A stretch of DNA of 19,357 nt, taken from the NCBI GenBank assembly GCA_903892315.1, contig CAITHY010000191.1, positions 1-19,357 on the forward strand. The letters are read 5' to 3'. The notes below the pieces were generated by a model. The model was given only the letters and a program-made list of their open reading frames with translations. It was not told the origin of the DNA and did not search any database. Shown one piece after another: positions 16,577-19,357 of this stretch. This DNA is from an uncultured beta proteobacterium (GTDB taxonomy: Bacteria; Pseudomonadota; Gammaproteobacteria; Burkholderiales; Burkholderiaceae). Each line of letters starts with the position of its first letter. The first letter of the stretch is position 1. A program made the position numbers and the translations under genes.

Positions 16577-18106
16577 ATGCCTTATCGTGAACTGATCTTC
16601 ACGGTTGCCGCTGAAACTGCCGAACCTTTGGGTGATGCTTTGCTGGACTTGGGTGCACTTTCGGTAACGGTTGAGGATGACGCCGCCGGTGGCTATGACG
16701 AAAACCCACTCTACGGAGAGCCCGGTCTTCATCCAGAAGTACAAGCATGGGACAGGTCAGCAGTAACCGCCCTCTTTAATCCAGAGATTGATGCTTCAGG
16801 CAGCGCAGAATTTATCCCTGAACTTCTTCAATCCCTTAAGGAGGCAGGCTTTCATCTAGCGCCTCCCCAAGAAAAAACAGTGGAAGAGCAAGACTGGGTT
16901 CGCTTAACCCAAAGCCAATTTGCACCCATCCAGATTGGTGAGCGAATTTGGGTGGTGCCTTCTTGGCACGATGCGCCAACCGATCCCAATGCCATTTGTC
17001 TTGCGGTTGATCCAGGCCTTGCATTTGGTACGGGCAGTCATCCAACCACACATTTGTGCCTTCTTTGGCTTGAGCAACAAAGTGATTTGCAAAATCAAAG
17101 CCTCTTAGATTACGGTTGCGGATCAGGTATTTTGGCAATTGCTGCGGCAAAGCTGGGCTGTAAGCCAGTAATTGGCACTGATATTGATCCGCAAGCAATG
17201 GTTGCCGCTCGCAGCAATGCAGAAATCAACAATACCAACATTCGCTTTGTCTTGCCAAATGAAGGTGCCATCGAACTGGCTGCCGAAACTAAATACGACA
17301 TCGTGATGGCCAATATTTTGGCAAATCCACTGCAAGTTCTTGCCCCTGCCCTAGTCAACAAGATGAAAGTAGGCGGACGCATTGTTTTATCTGGCGTGCT
17401 TGCCCGCCAAGCAGAAGAGGTGATTGCCACCTATAGCCAATGGCTCAAACTCTCTGTCTGGAAAGAGAGTGAGGGCTGGGTTTGCTTACACGGCACCTTA
17501 GACAAGAACAAGCAAAGCCATGCTGAAAATGCTTTTGCTGCACTTGCTCAAAAAAAAAGTCTTAAGTTAATCCTTTTAGCTGCTCTATGTCTACTTCTCC
17601 TTGTTTTTGGAGAGCACCTTTCCAGAAATGCATTACTTCCCACATTAGCGCCACGAATTGATGGGACATCGAATTCAATTTCTGTTCGCGCGTTTCATTT
17701 TTTGCAACGCATCGACGCAAAACTTTGTCGCTCACTAGGATGTCTAGATCGCGTTACAAGCGATTTTGCTGCTTGGAAAATAAACTCCGCCGCACTTTCA
17801 CCTGAAAACGCGCGAGAGGGGCTTAAAAACGCTGCAAATCCATCTCTGTTGCAAGTAGAGATACAAAATCGTCTAGCCATTCCTGTTTTAGCACCCAATT
17901 TAGAAATTTCTTTGACTGATGCAGAAGAGTCTGAGATCAAAGGAATCCAATTCACTCCGCAAGAGTGGCTACCTAATGCTTGGCAAGAATCTCATCCTGA
18001 TTTTTTCAAGAAAGGGATTCCCTCTGGCGAAATGCTGCAGATTGAATTGCCTATTTCCTTGCCACCAAATGCTGCAGGCTATCGTGTGCGAGTGCTTTAC
18101 CCTTAA
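16577..18106 (+). CDS. prmA: Ribosomal protein L11 methyltransferase fused to a membrane-anchored DUF3426-type domain
   Basis: Residues 1-309 are a complete PrmA, which trimethylates ribosomal protein L11 using S-adenosylmethionine: MPYRELIF start, DPGLAFGTGSHPTTHL (145-160), the SAM motif LLDYGCGSGILAIAAAKLG (176-194), acidic TDID (201-204), ANILANPL (245-252) and a GWVCLHGTL end. PrmA normally stops here (about 295-300 residues). The frame instead continues through a Lys-rich linker, a hydrophobic helix (about 331-345) and a region (about 360-509) like the C-terminal part of DUF3426 proteins: LCRSLGC, LEISLTDAE, PQEWLPNAW and a final AAGYRVRVLYP. In Burkholderiales a separate zinc-ribbon/DUF3426 gene commonly follows prmA; here the zinc ribbon is absent. 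The basic flank predicts the methyltransferase in the cytosol and the tail in the periplasm. An A9 run lies at the joint, so a frameshift or sequencing indel is an alternative. Confidence 0.88.
   Translation: MPYRELIFTVAAETAEPLGDALLDLGALSVTVEDDAAGGYDENPLYGEPGLHPEVQAWDRSAVTALFNPEIDASGSAEFIPELLQSLKEAGFHLAPPQEKTVEEQDWVRLTQSQFAPIQIGERIWVVPSWHDAPTDPNAICLAVDPGLAFGTGSHPTTHLCLLWLEQQSDLQNQSLLDYGCGSGILAIAAAKLGCKPVIGTDIDPQAMVAARSNAEINNTNIRFVLPNEGAIELAAETKYDIVMANILANPLQVLAPALVNKMKVGGRIVLSGVLARQAEEVIATYSQWLKLSVWKESEGWVCLHGTLDKNKQSHAENAFAALAQKKSLKLILLAALCLLLLVFGEHLSRNALLPTLAPRIDGTSNSISVRAFHFLQRIDAKLCRSLGCLDRVTSDFAAWKINSAALSPENAREGLKNAANPSLLQVEIQNRLAIPVLAPNLEISLTDAEESEIKGIQFTPQEWLPNAWQESHPDFFKKGIPSGEMLQIELPISLPPNAAGYRVRVLYP
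17550..17558 (+). other. A9 homopolymer at the PrmA/DUF3426 joint, candidate slippage site
   Basis: Nine consecutive A residues encode part of Gln325-Lys-Lys-Ser328, between the end of the methyltransferase and the membrane helix. One extra A gives AAG TCT TAA (stop after 329 residues); one fewer gives GTC TTA AGT TAA (stop after 330). Runs of about nine or more A are known to cause RNA polymerase slippage in bacteria; use here is inference, and a sequencing indel would leave the same trace. Confidence 0.45.
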
Positions 18107-18160
18107 ATCTATTCACAAAATCCACATTTACCCCGCTTATTTTTAAAAAGAAAGTAATTT

Positions 18161-19120
18161 ATGGCTAGCTTGATCTGTGGCTCTATCGCCTACGACACCA
18201 TCATGAACTTTGAAGGCAAATTTGCCGATCAAATTCTCCCAGAACAGATTCACATTCTGAATGTGGCCTTCTTAGTGCCCACTATGCGCCGTGAATTTGG
18301 TGGTTGCGCTGGCAATATTGCCTACAACCTCAACCTTCTAGGTGGCGACCCGATCATTATGGCTACCGTTGGCGGTGACGCTGCGCCCTACATGAATCGC
18401 CTAGAGCAACTCAAGATTGATGCCAGTCATATTCGCCAGATCGATCAAGCGTTTACCGCACAAGCTATGATCACCACTGATCAAGCGAATAACCAAATCA
18501 CCGCATTCCATCCAGGCGCCATGGGTGAATCCCACCTCAACCAAGTCTCCGCTGTTGTGGCCGAACGCACTAAGAACGCTAAGGGTCCAGCGAAATTAGG
18601 AATCGTTGCACCTGATGGTCGCCAAGGAATGTGGGAGCACTGCCATCAACTGGCTGACGCCAATATTCCCTTCATCTTTGATCCGGGCCAGGGATTGCCC
18701 ATGTTCAATGGTCCAGAACTTCTAGAATTGGTCGATATCGCCAGCTACTTGGCAGTAAATGACTATGAGGCAGAGATGCTTTCTCAAAGAACTGGCTTGA
18801 GCTTGGCAAAAGTGGCTGAGCGAGTCAAGGCACTGATCGTTACCAAAGGTGCTGAAGGTGCCGATATCCACTTTGAAGGTAAATGCATTGCCATTCCGCC
18901 AGTACCAGCTGCAAAAGTAGTTGATCCAACAGGTTGTGGGGATGCATTCCGCGGTGGTTTGCTCTTTGGTTTAGAAAATGGCATGGACTGGGATACCACT
19001 GGTCGACTCGCTAGCTTGATGGGATCAATCAAGATTACCCATCAAGGACCACAAAATCACCAACTCAGCAAAGATCAGATCACTGATCAATTTAAAGCGG
19101 CGTTTGGCTTTAGCTTCTAA
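18161..19120 (+). CDS. PfkB-family carbohydrate/nucleoside kinase
   Basis: A 319-residue ribokinase/PfkB-fold kinase that phosphorylates a sugar or nucleoside with ATP. The first signature region is REFGGCAGNIAYNLNLLGGD (44-63); the second, DPTGCGDAFRGGL (255-267), holds the catalytic base D261 and the anion-hole Gly residues. VTKGAEGA (228-235) is the usual ATP-site strand. Betaproteobacterial homologues are often labelled adenosine kinase or sugar kinase; the substrate cannot be decided from motifs. It follows prmA by 54 bp and may be read from the same transcript. A hairpin at 19130-19148 follows the stop. Confidence 0.9.
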   Translation: MASLICGSIAYDTIMNFEGKFADQILPEQIHILNVAFLVPTMRREFGGCAGNIAYNLNLLGGDPIIMATVGGDAAPYMNRLEQLKIDASHIRQIDQAFTAQAMITTDQANNQITAFHPGAMGESHLNQVSAVVAERTKNAKGPAKLGIVAPDGRQGMWEHCHQLADANIPFIFDPGQGLPMFNGPELLELVDIASYLAVNDYEAEMLSQRTGLSLAKVAERVKALIVTKGAEGADIHFEGKCIAIPPVPAAKVVDPTGCGDAFRGGLLFGLENGMDWDTTGRLASLMGSIKITHQGPQNHQLSKDQITDQFKAAFGFSF

Positions 19121-19129
19121 ACAAAAATA

Positions 19130-19148
19130 ATCCTAGCCCGCCTAGGAT
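19130..19148 (+). terminator. Hairpin after the PfkB-family kinase gene
   Basis: ATCCTAG (130-136 of the last 19-kb block) pairs with CTAGGAT at 19142-19148 around a CCCGC loop, 9 bp after the stop codon. On the plus strand only a loosely T-rich stretch follows, so termination would be weak. On the minus strand a TATTTTTG run follows, so it may act in both directions. Confidence 0.4.
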
Positions 19149-19171
19149 CACTCATTTCTTAATCTGGAAAT

Positions 19172-19199
19172 AAAAAAGGGGTCTCGTGAGAGACCCCTT
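19172..19199 (-). terminator. Rho-independent terminator of the histone H1-like gene
   Basis: A 10-bp stem (19176-19185 with 19190-19199, core GGGGTCTC/GAGACCCC) and a 4-base loop, followed on the minus strand by a run of T residues (complement of the A run 19172-19177). It begins 18 bp beyond the stop codon of the minus-strand gene, which gives its direction. Confidence 0.85.
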
Positions 19200-19217
19200 C
19201 TGGTAACACCCGTCCGA

Positions 19218-19357
19218 TTAAGGACGTGTGCCAGTTGGGAAGGGCCAAGCAGCGGCAGGATTCAACGCACTAGTCGCTGGTGCAGCTTTCTTAGCCGCGG
19301 GCTTTTTTACAGCAGAGCCCGCTTTCTTCGCAGCAGGCTTACTTACTTTTTTTTTGC
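19218..19357 (-). CDS. Histone H1-like Lys/Ala-rich DNA-binding protein, C-terminal part (partial)
   Basis: The last 45 codons of a minus-strand gene that enters from the right edge. The peptide is made of KPAAKKA-type repeats (two copies visible) and ends LNPAAAWPFPTGTRP before TAA. Low-complexity Lys/Ala/Pro tails with a PAAAWPFPTG ending are typical of small histone H1-like or nucleoid proteins of Burkholderiales (from memory of the family). Such tails bind DNA without sequence specificity. The N-terminal domain is outside the window, so an H-NS-type or other head cannot be excluded. A strong terminator follows. Confidence 0.75.
   Translation of the reverse strand, partial: KKKVSKPAAKKAGSAVKKPAAKKAAPATSALNPAAAWPFPTGTRP

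Noticed and set aside
16836..17198. 120-codon minus-strand open frame inside prmA
   Set aside because: Antisense to the conserved SAM-binding region of PrmA; no ribosome site or family resemblance.

Overview
The window looks like a chromosomal core region of a betaproteobacterium of the order Burkholderiales. The moderate base composition (clearly not GC-rich), tight gene packing and the gene order tlpA-aroQ-accB-accC-prmA-DUF3426-PfkB kinase suggest Polynucleobacter or a close relative. That placement is inferred from gene content and protein style, not from a search. I see no phage, IS element, CRISPR array, tRNA or rRNA, and no gene-free stretch longer than 300 bases.

Left part (1-5679): the first 25 codons of an unidentified minus-strand gene, preceded by two AT-rich inverted repeats. 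Next comes the hybrid malic enzyme MaeB on the minus strand. Divergent from it is a tightly overlapping plus-strand operon, thiL-pgpA-pncC (thiamine diphosphate synthesis, phosphatidylglycerol synthesis, NMN deamidation). It converges on the minus-strand magnesium channel gene corA.

Middle (5753-13417): pyrF (plus) meets mtgA (minus) in a 23-bp palindrome that contains both stop codons. From 13417 down to 6600 six minus-strand genes run with small gaps or overlaps in the order mpl, fabG-like, RNase II-family, TonB-like, aroE, mtgA. Two of them (mpl, mtgA) act on peptidoglycan; aroE belongs to the shikimate pathway.

Right part (13444-19357): tlpA (membrane-anchored thioredoxin fold) starts only 26 bp from mpl. 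A 218-bp gap with a promoter-like element leads into aroQ-accB-accC-prmA, a classic arrangement joining a shikimate step with the biotin half of acetyl-CoA carboxylase. A PfkB-family kinase follows, then a terminator facing the other way and the C-terminal end of a Lys/Ala-rich histone H1-like protein.

The most unusual item is prmA. The ribosomal protein L11 methyltransferase is fused in one 509-codon frame to a transmembrane helix and a DUF3426-type C-terminal domain. DUF3426 proteins normally carry an N-terminal zinc ribbon, and there is no room for one here. A run of nine A residues sits exactly at the fusion joint. A slip in either direction there would end the protein within a few codons as a soluble PrmA. 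A slip adding one A would also bring a nearby ATG in another frame into register with the membrane/DUF3426 part. This could be a fused/split switch, a recent fusion, or a homopolymer sequencing error.
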